Positions 16,911-25,361 are shown, counted from the stretch's first letter. The stretch: 41,155 nt of DNA from Chloroflexota bacterium (GCA_029555885.1 JAKPQT010000228.1:1-41155); one strand, 5' to 3'. The notes: a model not told the origin generated them from the sequence alone. Numbers and translations: made by a program.

Positions 16911-17886
16911 TCCGATCAAGCTGACGACTTTCCAACCCAAACACCTGCCAGCGCTGGTAGCCTTCCTGAATCGTGCGCTGGCGGGCCATCGGCATTGGAC
17001 GGCCATCAGCGAGGCAGACTTCACCGAGCGCGTGCTATCGCAGCCCGGCTTCGACCCCGAGGGCCTGATTCTGGCGCAGGTCCAGGGCCGGGGGGCGACC
17101 GGCGAAATCGTGGGCGGCATCCACGCAGTCAAGCCCATCGTCTCCACGCCCGGCTATCGCAGCTCGGAAGCACGGCACCACATCGCATGGCTGGCCGTGC
17201 TCCCCGAGTATCGCGGGCGCAAGTTGGGCGGCGCGCTGCTCGACGAGGCGGAGACATACCTCTACTACTGCCCCATGTACTTCGCCGCGCAGAACGCCCC
17301 GTTCTACGGCATCATCGAGAAGCTGTGGGTGCCCTGGTACGGTTCGACCGAACGGATGGGGGTGAGCGCGGTCAACGACAAGGCGCTGGTGTCATGGCTC
17401 AATCTGCGCGGCTACCAGGTCACAGATCCTGGCGATGTGAGCATGTCGGCGCATCTCCACCACCGCGAGCGGCCCGAGGACCCCGGCCTGGCACGGCGCG
17501 GCCTGTGCATCGAACCCATCAACGAACAGAACCCCTGGACAGGCGACGAACCCTTCTACCAACTGCGCACGTGGGGCCACAACGGCGGCCGGAAGTATCA
17601 GGGCCTCGTCGTTGCGGACGGCAATCGGGCCGTGGGCAGCGCGGTGTGGTATCCGCTGCCTGACACACTGACCGCGGCGCTGGCCTGGATCGGGTTGGAC
17701 CGGCCGTATCGCGGGCTGCGCTACGGCTCCTATCTCCTGGATCGTGCGCTGGCCGACATGGCGAACCGCGGCTACCTGGCCGTGGAGGTGCATGTCCACA
17801 GCAAGGACAACGTGGAGGCGTTCTCGCTGCTCCGCCGCCGGGGCTTCGAGGTCATCGACTACTGGGTGAACCTCGTCAAGACCTGA
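16903..17886 (+). CDS. Tandem GNAT acetyltransferase-like protein
   Basis: This 327-aa protein contains two GNAT folds. The first has the acetyl-CoA loop YRGRKLGGALL (about residue 102) and the second YRGLRYGSYLL (about 268) with EVHVHSKDNVEAFSLLRRRGF. No substrate can be named. The start is the GTG at 16903, which overlaps the end of the ThiF gene (GGTGTCTAA), because no ATG fits before the first conserved strand. The frame is open back to 16675, but only as a shadow of ThiF. It is the last gene before a strong terminator. Confidence 0.8.
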   Translation: MSNPIKLTTFQPKHLPALVAFLNRALAGHRHWTAISEADFTERVLSQPGFDPEGLILAQVQGRGATGEIVGGIHAVKPIVSTPGYRSSEARHHIAWLAVLPEYRGRKLGGALLDEAETYLYYCPMYFAAQNAPFYGIIEKLWVPWYGSTERMGVSAVNDKALVSWLNLRGYQVTDPGDVSMSAHLHHRERPEDPGLARRGLCIEPINEQNPWTGDEPFYQLRTWGHNGGRKYQGLVVADGNRAVGSAVWYPLPDTLTAALAWIGLDRPYRGLRYGSYLLDRALADMANRGYLAVEVHVHSKDNVEAFSLLRRRGFEVIDYWVNLVKT

Positions 17887-17947
17887 ATGATCCGCCGCCA
17901 GCGGTCCGTCGGACCGTTCGAGTAACTCCTCTCGCCTGTACACAATA

Positions 17948-17981
17948 AAAACCCCGTTTTCTACGCAGAAAACGGGGTTTT
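17948..17981. terminator. Strong bidirectional intrinsic terminator
   Basis: A 15-bp perfect stem (17948-17962 with 17967-17981; loop ACGC) has AAAA on one side and TTTT on the other. More T-runs follow (GGCGTTTTT). It closes the GNAT end of the cluster and isolates the T-box operon. Confidence 0.92.
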
Positions 17982-18018
17982 GGCGTTTTTAAAACGGGCT
18001 TTTTAAGTTACACAACAT

Positions 18019-18046
18019 TTGACACCCGGCGAAACCCGGTTATAAT
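18019..18046 (+). promoter_or_regulatory. Consensus sigma-A promoter of the T-box/aspartokinase operon
   Basis: TTGACA (18019-18024) and TATAAT (18041-18046) are both perfect hexamers, 16 nt apart. The expected start is about 18053. It is the closest match to the consensus in the window. Confidence 0.85.
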
Positions 18047-18053
18047 CCCTGCA

Positions 18054-18348
18054 ATTCGATACACGGAAACCGTTGACCGGGACGAGTACGCGACGCGGAA
18101 ACGCCAGAGAACGCAGGCCACCGGTTGAGAGCCTGCCCCGCCGAAGCCCGCGGAAAACCCCCCGGGAGCGAACGCCTCAAATCTGGCCGCCAGCCGATAT
18201 CTCACGACGAGGGCTGGTCGGGGACAGTATGGTGTTCCGTCAGGCCACGTTACGGCTAACAAAGGGCCGCCCCTGCTGCACGCGCGGGGCCGGCTGATAT
18301 TGGGTGGAACCGCGAAGCCCCTCGCCCCATGTGGTGAGGGGCTTTTTG
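18054..18348 (+). ncRNA. T-box leader riboswitch upstream of lysC
   Basis: T-box leaders bind an uncharged tRNA by specifier codon and acceptor end, and then allow read-through. Seen here: the conserved T-box TGGGTGGAACCGCG at 18301-18314; a Stem I head with AGAGA (18106-18110) and GGTTGAGAG closed by GCAGGC/GCCTGC; a GACGAGTA element at 18081-18088; and a GC-rich hairpin with a T-run at the end. The 3' specifier side is GCGAACGCCTC (18168-18178). By alignment to CTC the codon is AAC; ACG (Thr) is one base along. The bulge TGGA (18305-18308) calls for U73 in the tRNA, which suits Thr and not Asn. The downstream genes make threonine precursors. Confidence 0.9.
18315..18347 (+). terminator. T-box-controlled terminator
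   Basis: AAGCCCCTC (18315-18323) pairs with GAGGGGCTT (18336-18344), then a T-run to 18347. It begins immediately after the T-box sequence, so pairing of the T-box in an antiterminator would prevent it. Confidence 0.88.
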
Positions 18349-18379
18349 TATGTCTGGCGCCGTGTGAGACACGCAACCA

Positions 18380-18429
18380 GTAGCATAGCCCCTTATGGGC
18401 GTGCTGACGGGCACAAGGCCCTGTGCTAC
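18380..18429. repeat. Imperfect REP-like hairpin
   Basis: GTAGCATAGCCCCTTATGGGC (18380-18400, shown as arms only: GTAGCATAG...) is nearly the reverse complement of 18411-18429 (...CTGTGCTAC). It lies between the T-box terminator and lysC, where it has no obvious control role. Confidence 0.5.
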
Positions 18430-18453
18430 GAGTTGTTTGGTCGGCATTACAGG

Positions 18454-18484
18454 CAACCACGGAAGACACGGACCACACGGAAAG
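18454..18484 (+). repeat. CACGGA-type dispersed repeat, copy A
   Basis: This 31-nt stretch (CAACCACGGAAGACACGG...) matches the reverse complement of 31021-31050 at 28 of 31 aligned positions. Internally it is a loose repeat of ACACGGA. It ends 24 bases before the lysC ATG. Confidence 0.65.
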
Positions 18485-18508
18485 TGGCAAGTTCTGGAGG
18501 TAAGACCC

Positions 18509-19930
18509 ATGCAAGTGATGAAGTTCGGCGGCACGTCCGTCAACGATGCGAAGGCCATCGCCCAGGTTGCTGCGATCGTAGCCGACCAGGCCGCGCGCGA
18601 CCCGAACCTGGTCGTCGTGACATCCGCCATGCGCGGCATCACCGACCTGCTGATCGACTCGGCCCGCGCCGCAGCCGCAGGCGACCGGCAAAAGTACCGC
18701 GATGCGCGGCTGACCATCATCGCGCGGCACCGCGACGCAGCCGAGGCGCTCGTCCAGGACCTCGATGACCTCAGCCACCTGCAGGAGCAGACCGACGAAC
18801 GGGTGCGCGAGTTCGAGCGGCTGTGCATGGCTGTCGCGATCCTCGGTGAGCTCACCGACCGCGGGCTGGCCGTCATTTCGGGCCTGGGCGAACGGCTACT
18901 CGCACCCATCCTGGCTGCGGCCATGCGGGCGCGCGGCCTCCGTGCGGAGTTCGTGGATGCCGGCGAGTTGATCGTCACTGACGACAACTACGCCTCCGCT
19001 GCGCCGGACATGGCCCTTTGCCGGCAGATGACACGGAACCGGCTGCTGCCCATGCTCGAACGCGGGACCCTGCCCGTCGTGACCGGCTTCGTCGCGGTCA
19101 CGCCCAACGGCGTCCCGACCGTACTCGGCCGCGGCGGGTCAGACTACTCCGCGGCCATCCTGGGCGCGGCGCTCGACGCAGACGAAATCCAGATTTGGAC
19201 AGATGTGGACGGCGTGCTGACCGCCGACCCGCGCATCGTGCCGGAGGCGCGGCCTTTGCCGGAGCTGACCTACAGCGAGGCTGCCGAGCTGGCCTATTTC
19301 GGCGCGAAGGTGCTCCATCCCAAGACCATGCTGCCCGCGATCGACCTGGGCATCCCCATCAGCGTGCGCAACACCTTCAACCCCCGCTTCCCCGGCACGA
19401 TGGTGGTCAGCCAGACGCGCAACGGGGGCCAGGTCAAGGCGCTGACGGTCATTCGTGGGCTGGCCCTCGTGACCATCGCGGGCCGCGGCATGATGGGTGT
19501 GCCGGGCATCGCCGCGCGCACCTTCGCCGCGGTCGCCCAACAGGGCGCGAATATACTGATGATCTCCCAGGCATCCTCCGAGCAGAGCATCTGCTTCGTC
19601 GTGCCGGGATCGGACGCCGCGAGCGTCAGCAGGGGGCTGGAGCGCACCTTCGAGGAAGAGATCCGGCGGCGGCTCATCGACCGGGTCACGGTCGAGCCGG
19701 ACATCGTGATTGTCGCCATCGTGGGCGAAGGGATGCGCGGCACGCCGGGCATCGCCGCACGCATCTTCGGCGCGCTGGGCGAGCACCGCGTCAACGTCAT
19801 CGCGGTCGCACAGGGCTCCTCCGAGGCGAATATCTCGCTGGTGGTGGGGGACGCGGACGCCAGCGCGGCGGTGCGCTACATTCACAGCGCGTTTGCGCTC
19901 GGCCAGCCCGCCACGGCGGAGGCCGCATGA
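18509..19930 (+). CDS. lysC: Aspartokinase
   Basis: This enzyme phosphorylates aspartate, the first step to lysine, methionine and threonine. The 473-aa, one-chain form has the kinase domain first (KFGGTS at 5-10, VTSAMRGITDLL, GRGGSDYSAAILG, WTDVDGVLTADPR) and two ACT domains after about residue 320 (VTIAGRGMMGVPGIAART and AIVGEGMRGTPGIAARIF). The ACT pair usually binds lysine or threonine as feedback inhibitor. The ATG at 18509 has CTGGAGG eight bases before it; the frame reaches back to 18395 through the leader. It overlaps the next gene by ATGA. Its expression is governed by the T-box. Confidence 0.97.
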   Translation: MQVMKFGGTSVNDAKAIAQVAAIVADQAARDPNLVVVTSAMRGITDLLIDSARAAAAGDRQKYRDARLTIIARHRDAAEALVQDLDDLSHLQEQTDERVREFERLCMAVAILGELTDRGLAVISGLGERLLAPILAAAMRARGLRAEFVDAGELIVTDDNYASAAPDMALCRQMTRNRLLPMLERGTLPVVTGFVAVTPNGVPTVLGRGGSDYSAAILGAALDADEIQIWTDVDGVLTADPRIVPEARPLPELTYSEAAELAYFGAKVLHPKTMLPAIDLGIPISVRNTFNPRFPGTMVVSQTRNGGQVKALTVIRGLALVTIAGRGMMGVPGIAARTFAAVAQQGANILMISQASSEQSICFVVPGSDAASVSRGLERTFEEEIRRRLIDRVTVEPDIVIVAIVGEGMRGTPGIAARIFGALGEHRVNVIAVAQGSSEANISLVVGDADASAAVRYIHSAFALGQPATAEAA

Positions 19931-21003
19931 ACCCGATCCCACTCATCATCTTTGGCGCGGGCAACGTGGGCCGTGCGCTCGTCCGGCAGTTACTGGAAGC
20001 CGCGGACTACCACCTGGCGCGGCACCAGGTGGCCTTCAGCATCACCGCCTGGTGCGACAGCGACGGCGCACTGATCGATGAACGGGGCATCCGCGCGGGC
20101 GTGCTGCACCGGGCCAGCGAGGCCAAAGCCGCGGGCGTCCGGCTCGCAGACACCGAAACCGGCTACCGGCAGGCCGACCTCAGCGCCATCGTGGATGTCG
20201 CGGGCCGGGATGGATGCATCATCGTCGATGTGACGGCCACGGCTGCTACCATCCCGGCGCTGGAACTGGCGCTCCAGCGGGGCTATGCGATCGCGACGGC
20301 CAATAAGTTGCCCATAAGCGGCCCGCAGGAACTGTTCGACCGGCTGACCGACGAGGGCCGCTGCCGCTACGAGTCCACGGTCGGTTCAGCCGTGCCCATC
20401 ATCGAGACCGCGCTCGCGCTCGTACGCGCTGCGGACCGGGTGGATGTAGTCCAAGGGGCGCTCAGCGGCACGCTGGGCTTTATCACGACCGGCCTCCAGG
20501 CCGGACGGCCCCTCTCCGAGCTGGTGCGCGATGCCATGGCCCGCGGGTACACGGAGCCGGACCCGCGCGTCGACCTGGGCGGCATGGACGTGGCGCGTAA
20601 GGCGCTCATCCTCGCCCGCACGCTCGGCTGGCGGCTGGAGCTGGCGGATGTGACAGTCGGCTCGCTCGTCCCGCCGGAACTGGCCGGGCTGCCGCTGGAT
20701 GAATTCCTGGAACGGCTCACCGCGCTGGATGCGCACTACGCCGGACAAGTCGAGGCCGCGGGCATGGCCGGCAACGTCCTGCGCTATGTCGCGGAGCTGC
20801 GCGATGGCCGGGCCCAGGTGGGGCTGCAAGCTGTCCCGCTGCCAAGCGCGCTCGGCCGGCTGCAAGGCAACGACAACCTCGTGGCCTTCCACACGCGCTA
20901 CTACCCGGACACCCCCCTCGTGCTGCAGGGTCGCGGCGCCGGGGTGGAGGCAGCCGCCGCAGGTGTCCACAGCGATATCGTCGCCCTCGCGCTCCACCAT
21001 TGA
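19927..21003 (+). CDS. hom: Homoserine dehydrogenase
   Basis: This enzyme reduces aspartate semialdehyde to homoserine. The 358-aa form has an NAD(P) Rossmann site IIFGAGNVGRAL (7-18), TANKLPIS, and the signature region GALSGTLGFITTGLQ through YTEPDPRVDLGGMDVARKALILAR. There is no C-terminal ACT domain, so it is the short form and may lack threonine feedback. Its ATG shares bases with the lysC stop codon (ATGA), a translational coupling. A reading frame open from 19018 is only a shadow inside lysC. Confidence 0.96.
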   Translation: MNPIPLIIFGAGNVGRALVRQLLEAADYHLARHQVAFSITAWCDSDGALIDERGIRAGVLHRASEAKAAGVRLADTETGYRQADLSAIVDVAGRDGCIIVDVTATAATIPALELALQRGYAIATANKLPISGPQELFDRLTDEGRCRYESTVGSAVPIIETALALVRAADRVDVVQGALSGTLGFITTGLQAGRPLSELVRDAMARGYTEPDPRVDLGGMDVARKALILARTLGWRLELADVTVGSLVPPELAGLPLDEFLERLTALDAHYAGQVEAAGMAGNVLRYVAELRDGRAQVGLQAVPLPSALGRLQGNDNLVAFHTRYYPDTPLVLQGRGAGVEAAAAGVHSDIVALALHH

Positions 21004-21020
21004 TCGAAAGGAAATCGCAC

Positions 21021-22091
21021 ATGCAACTCAACTCCAAAATCAAGGTCGGCATCCTGGGCGCCACCGGCGCGGTCGGCCAACGCTTCATCCAGATGCTCGC
21101 GGATCATCCCTGGTTCGAAATCGCCGCGCTGACCGCCTCCGACCGGTCGATCGGCAAGACCTACGCGCAGGCATGCAAGTGGCTGCTGCGCGGGGGGATG
21201 CCTGCGCAGGTCGCCGGCATGACGCTCGTGCCGACGGAGCCGGATGCGCTGGACCCGGCCGTGAAGGTGCTCTTCTCCGCGCTGCCGAGCGGCGCGGCGG
21301 GCGAAGTCGAGGAAGCGCTGGCAGACGCGGGGTTCGCCGTCTGCTCCAACGCGGGCGCACACCGGATGGACCCGGATGTGCCGCTGCTCATCCCCGATGT
21401 CAACCCCGAACACACCGGGCTGATTCCCGTGCAGCGGGCGCGACGCGGGGGCCAGGGCTTTATCGCGACCAACCCCAACTGCACCAGCACGCACCTCGTC
21501 TGCGCGCTCAAGCCGCTGCACGACGCGTTCGGCCTGACCGCGGTCAACGTGGTCACGATGCAGGCGCTCTCCGGCGCGGGCTATCCTGGCGTCGCATCGC
21601 TGGACATCCTCGACAACGTCGTGCCCTACATCGGCGGCGAAGAGGAGAAGGTCGAGGAGGAGCCGCGCAAGCTGCTCGGTATGCTCTCGAATGGCGCGAT
21701 CAATCCGGCGGATTTCGTGGTCAGCGCCCAGTGTAACCGCGTGGCGGTGCGCAACGGTCACCTGGAAGCGGTCAGCGTCAAGCTGGCGCGCCGTGCGACT
21801 CTCGCAGAGGTGGCCGAGGCCCTGACCAGCTACCGCGGCGAGCCGCAGCGCCTCGGCCTGCCGACTGCGCCGGACCCGGCCATCATCCTCTACACGGAGG
21901 TCGACCGGCCGCAGCCGCGCATGGATCGGCTGGCCGGCAAGGGCATGGCGACGGGCGTAGGCCGCCTGCGGCCCGACCCGCTGTTCGATTACAAGTTCAT
22001 CGTGTTAGGCCATAACACGATCCGCGGCGCGGCAGGCGGCTCCATTCTGAATGCCGAGCTGCTGGTCAGCCAAGGCTATCTGAAGGCTTAG
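21021..22091 (+). CDS. asd: Aspartate-semialdehyde dehydrogenase
   Basis: This enzyme reduces aspartyl phosphate to aspartate semialdehyde and links the two preceding enzymes. The 356-aa protein has GILGATGAVGQRF at 10-22, the active-site cysteine C154 in NPNCTSTHLV, and a later GHNTIRGAAGGSILNAELL with the catalytic-region histidine. NPNCTST resembles the fungal/archaeal branch more than the E. coli one. The ATG at 21021 has AAAGGAAA upstream and follows hom by 17 bases; a TTG at 21000 is less likely. All three shared aspartate-pathway steps are thus in one operon. Confidence 0.96.
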   Translation: MQLNSKIKVGILGATGAVGQRFIQMLADHPWFEIAALTASDRSIGKTYAQACKWLLRGGMPAQVAGMTLVPTEPDALDPAVKVLFSALPSGAAGEVEEALADAGFAVCSNAGAHRMDPDVPLLIPDVNPEHTGLIPVQRARRGGQGFIATNPNCTSTHLVCALKPLHDAFGLTAVNVVTMQALSGAGYPGVASLDILDNVVPYIGGEEEKVEEEPRKLLGMLSNGAINPADFVVSAQCNRVAVRNGHLEAVSVKLARRATLAEVAEALTSYRGEPQRLGLPTAPDPAIILYTEVDRPQPRMDRLAGKGMATGVGRLRPDPLFDYKFIVLGHNTIRGAAGGSILNAELLVSQGYLKA

Positions 22092-22094
22092 GTT

Positions 22095-23219
22095 ATGTCT
22101 GCTCAAATCTCGCTCTATGACCTGTTCGAGGATCGGGTCATCTACCGCGACCTGAACGCGGTGGATGCACGGCTGCCGCGCTTTGCCGATATCTGGCGCG
22201 AGGTGGGCCTGCCCGGCCCGGTGACGCCCCGCAAGCTGGACGAGGCCTACGCGCAGGCGCTGGCCTGGCTGCTCCGGGCCGCGGCTGGCGGACGCGTGGA
22301 CGAAATCGTCTATATCGGTGACACCATACTGAGCGACGGCGGTGCGTTCCTCAACCTGCGCCGGCACACGGGCTGGCCCGGCTGGTGCTTCATCGGCGCA
22401 GAGAAGGATCAGGACCTCCATATCACCGAGCAGGATGGGCTGTATCAGGCAAACCGCTGGCACGCGCTGGTGAATTTCGCGGGCTGGCTGTGCGAGCAAG
22501 GCGCGCAGCTCAGTGACCGGACCGTTGTGCTCGTGGACATCGACAAGACGCTGCTAGGCGCGCGCGGGCGCAACGACGGCTCCATCGACCGGGCGCGCGT
22601 CGCGGCCATCGAGGCCACGCTGGCTGAAGCGTTGGGGCCGTCCTATGATCACGGTCTCTTCCGCCGCGCCTATGCGACGCTCAACGTCCCCAAGTTCCAC
22701 CCCTTTACCGCGGACAACCAGGACTTCCTGGCCTACACCTGCATGATGCTCCTGGCCGGGGCAGACACGCTCGATGGTCTGCTGGCCGAGATCGAGACGG
22801 GCCAACTGGCGAGCTACCGCGACTTCATGGCGCGCGTCGATGCGCAGAAGGCCCGCCTGTCGCCCGCGGCCGTGGTCGCGCTGCACGAGGACATCTACGC
22901 GCGCACGCTGGCCGGCGACCTGACGCCGTTCAAGGCGTTCCGCCGCCGCGAATATCGCGAGACGGTGGACCGGATGGGCAACCTGCCTGAAGGAACGCCG
23001 CTGGCGCAGCGGTTCGTGGAGGAAATCTGCGCGACGCAGGAGGTCGTGGACATGGTACGTTGGCTGGCTGGCCGCGGCTGCCTGCTCGTCGCGCTGTCGG
23101 ACAAGCCTGACGAGGCGACCACCCCCTCACCGGAGCTGGCCGCGGCGGGCTATCTCCCGCTCCACCGCAAGACGGCGGACGTCGTGGGCCCCTCCATCGC
23201 GGAGCTGCTGCCGAAATGA
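22095..23219 (+). CDS. HAD-like hydrolase of unknown function
   Basis: I do not recognise this 374-aa protein. The pattern VVLVDIDKTLLG has D148-X-D150-X-T152, the HAD nucleophile motif. LVALSDKPDEATTPS, near residue 335, could be motif II. Unusually, IGDTILSDGGAF, which looks like the late HAD acid motif, comes before it at about 74-85. Either the N-terminal third is a second HAD-like piece or the fold is permuted. It starts three bases after asd and shares the T-box operon. That suggests a phosphatase or regulator in the aspartate family, but no substrate can be named. A GC-rich hairpin follows. Confidence 0.65.
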   Translation: MSAQISLYDLFEDRVIYRDLNAVDARLPRFADIWREVGLPGPVTPRKLDEAYAQALAWLLRAAAGGRVDEIVYIGDTILSDGGAFLNLRRHTGWPGWCFIGAEKDQDLHITEQDGLYQANRWHALVNFAGWLCEQGAQLSDRTVVLVDIDKTLLGARGRNDGSIDRARVAAIEATLAEALGPSYDHGLFRRAYATLNVPKFHPFTADNQDFLAYTCMMLLAGADTLDGLLAEIETGQLASYRDFMARVDAQKARLSPAAVVALHEDIYARTLAGDLTPFKAFRRREYRETVDRMGNLPEGTPLAQRFVEEICATQEVVDMVRWLAGRGCLLVALSDKPDEATTPSPELAAAGYLPLHRKTADVVGPSIAELLPK

Positions 23220-23228
23220 ATCAGGCGC

Positions 23229-23250
23229 GTGCCGGGGACGCCCCCGGCAC
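23229..23250. terminator. GC-rich hairpin at the end of the aspartate operon
   Basis: GTGCCGGGG pairs with CCCCGGCAC around ACGC. There is no T-run, so termination may be weak or factor-dependent. Confidence 0.5.
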
Positions 23251-23260
23251 ACGCACGAAA

Positions 23261-23289
23261 TTGGCCTATCGTGCGAACGCTGCTATAAT
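23261..23289 (+). promoter_or_regulatory. Promoter of the glycosyltransferase gene
   Basis: TTGGCC (23261-23266) and a perfect TATAAT (23284-23289) are 17 nt apart. The start would fall near 23296, at a TTG that is in frame with the GT2 gene. Confidence 0.65.
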
Positions 23290-23397
23290 TATTCCTTGTC
23301 GGCTGCGCTCGCTACGACTGAGGCACGCATCGTTCGCCTTTCCCCGCCAGAACTCCAAAGCACGCGCGCAGCACGCACACCACACGGAGGCACACGG

Positions 23398-24363
23398 TTG
23401 GAGCAAAGCAACCCGATCATACAGTGCAGCGTGGGCGTGACGGCCTATAACGAGGAGGCCAACATCGGGCGGCTGCTGGATGCGCTGTTGGCCCAACACC
23501 TGCGCGAGGTCCAGATCGTCGAGATTATCGTCGTCGCCAGCGGCTGCACCGACCAGACGGTCCCCATTGCCGAGTCCTACGCGGCGCGCCATCCCCAGGT
23601 CAGGCTCTTCGTGCAGCCCAAGCGGGAGGGCAAGACCGCGGCCATCAACGTTTTCCTCGCCAACGCGCGCACCGGCATCTGCGTGCTGGAGAGCGGCGAC
23701 ACGCTGCCCCACGAAGACGCGGTCGAGCACCTCGTCCGCATGTTCCGCGACCCGAGCGTCGGCATGACCGGCGCGCACAAAATTCCCGTCAACACACCCG
23801 ACCATCTCGTCGGCCTGTTCACCCACCTGCGGCTGCGCCTGGAGCACCAGCTTTGCCTGGAGATTCCGCGGCTGGGGGAGATGATTGCGTTCCGCAAGGT
23901 GTTCGACCGCATCCCGCCCGACGTGGCGATGGATGAGGCATTCGTCGAGGCGCTGGTCGTCCAGCGGGGGATGCAGGTGCGTTATGCGCCCGACGCGGTC
24001 GTCTACAACACCGGGCCGGACAATATCCAGGACTTCGTGCGCCAGCGGCGGCGCAACCATGCCGGGCACCTGTACCTCAAGTCCAAGTATGGCTATGCTG
24101 TGTCCAGCATCCAGAACACCCGCGTAGCGAAGGTAGCGCTGAAGGAAATCTGGGGCGCCGTGCGCCTGGTTTGGACGCTGGTCCTGTTGGCCGTACTGGA
24201 AGTCTGGTCGCGCGTCCTGGGCTGGTACGACTTCGCCATCAAGAAGGACCGCCATGTCGTCTGGGATATGGCCTGGTCGCAGAAGACGGATGTCGAGGCC
24301 GAACGCGCGCAGACTGCCGCCGCGGACGATGTCCGCCCGGCCGCGATTGTACGGAAGGCCTGA
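23398..24363 (+). CDS. Glycosyltransferase family 2
   Basis: This is a 321-aa inverting GT-A enzyme. VTAYNEEANIGRLLDALL starts the nucleotide-sugar domain, KREGKTAAINVF follows, and ESGDTLPHEDAVEHL carries the usual acidic site. A hydrophobic stretch (VRLVWTLVLLAVLEVW, about 255-270) suggests membrane attachment. I chose TTG 23398 because GGAGG ends seven bases before it. The frame opens earlier at a TTG at 23296, exactly where the promoter should start, so a leaderless 355-aa form is possible. The next gene, a flippase-like membrane protein, starts two bases after its stop, suggesting a joint role in glycolipid or polymer assembly. Confidence 0.88.
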   Translation: MEQSNPIIQCSVGVTAYNEEANIGRLLDALLAQHLREVQIVEIIVVASGCTDQTVPIAESYAARHPQVRLFVQPKREGKTAAINVFLANARTGICVLESGDTLPHEDAVEHLVRMFRDPSVGMTGAHKIPVNTPDHLVGLFTHLRLRLEHQLCLEIPRLGEMIAFRKVFDRIPPDVAMDEAFVEALVVQRGMQVRYAPDAVVYNTGPDNIQDFVRQRRRNHAGHLYLKSKYGYAVSSIQNTRVAKVALKEIWGAVRLVWTLVLLAVLEVWSRVLGWYDFAIKKDRHVVWDMAWSQKTDVEAERAQTAAADDVRPAAIVRKA

Positions 24364-24365
24364 GC

Positions 24366-25337
24366 GTGCGCGACCGGTTTTTCACCATCCTCAAGATCGT
24401 CTTCAGCCTGGCGCTGGTGGCGGTTGCCTTCATCCTGGTGGACATGCAGCGCGTGGCCGCGCAACTGGCCAACGCGCAGCTCGGCTACTTCGCGCTGGCG
24501 CTCGTGTTCTACCTCATCGCCATCGCGGTTAACGGGGCCAAGTGGCAGGTGCTGATGCGCGCACAGGGCATCCGCGTACCGTTCCGCGCGGTGCTGCGCT
24601 TCATGTTCGTGGGCTTCTTCTTCAATAACTTCCTGCCGATGGTGGGCGGCGATGTGATGCGCGGCTTCAGCCTCGCACGCTACACCGACCGCACCGCGGA
24701 TGCGGCGGTCTCGGTCATCGTGGATCGCATCATCGGCCTGATGGCCTACATGAGCAGCGCGGTGCTCGCCGCGTTCATCACGGTCATCGTGCTGCGGCGG
24801 CAAGACCTCCGGTGGCTCGAATGGGTGGCGCTGGTGGCCTTCTCGGTGCTGGCGCTTGGGTTTGCCGTCCTGCTCAGCCGGCGGCTGCGCATGATCATCA
24901 GCCGGGTGTTTGCGTGGCACTGGCTCAACCCCCTGGCGGGCACGTGGGAGCGCGTCTCCGGCGCGTTCAACGCTTACCGCTTCCGCCCCGATGCGCTGGC
25001 AGTTGCCTTCCTCGTGGCGCTGGCGGGCATCCTGTGCACTACCCTCGTCAACTGGCTGCTGTCGCAGTCCATGGGCGGGCTGATGTGGCTGCCATACATC
25101 TTCCTCCTGAATCCCCTGATTGCGCTGTTGCAGACCGTGCCTATCTCGGTCGGCGGGGGCCTGGGGGTCAACCAGGCCGCGTACCCCTTCTTCTTCGGGC
25201 TGGTCGGCGTGCCCGCGGACCACGCGGTGGCCGTCTCGCTGCTGATGCAGGCGGTCGTCTTCCTGGGCAGCCTCCCCGGCGGCTTCCTCTGGTTCCAGGG
25301 CCGCGCGCGGCGGCTGGAGCACGAAACTGCGCAGTGA
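24366..25337 (+). CDS. Flippase-like membrane protein (UPF0104 / AglD-MprF type)
   Basis: This 323-aa polytopic protein has about eight membrane helices. It shows the family features: NGAKWQVLMRAQGI, then FMFVGFFFNNFLPMVGGDVMRGF, and near the end VPISVGGGLGVNQAAYP. Members are related to the membrane part of MprF and to AglD/GtrA-like helpers, and are thought to move lipid-linked substrates. The GTG at 24366 follows the GT2 stop by two bases with GGAAGG about 10 bases upstream. Function here is inferred from family and from the coupling with GT2. Confidence 0.86.
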   Translation: MRDRFFTILKIVFSLALVAVAFILVDMQRVAAQLANAQLGYFALALVFYLIAIAVNGAKWQVLMRAQGIRVPFRAVLRFMFVGFFFNNFLPMVGGDVMRGFSLARYTDRTADAAVSVIVDRIIGLMAYMSSAVLAAFITVIVLRRQDLRWLEWVALVAFSVLALGFAVLLSRRLRMIISRVFAWHWLNPLAGTWERVSGAFNAYRFRPDALAVAFLVALAGILCTTLVNWLLSQSMGGLMWLPYIFLLNPLIALLQTVPISVGGGLGVNQAAYPFFFGLVGVPADHAVAVSLLMQAVVFLGSLPGGFLWFQGRARRLEHETAQ

Positions 25338-25361
25338 CTAATCTCAGAAGGAGAATAAACC

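Noticed and set aside
19018..19926. Long open frame upstream of hom, in another frame of lysC
   Set aside because: It is Arg/His-rich, without motifs, and overlaps a clear aspartokinase; GC-rich codon bias explains it.
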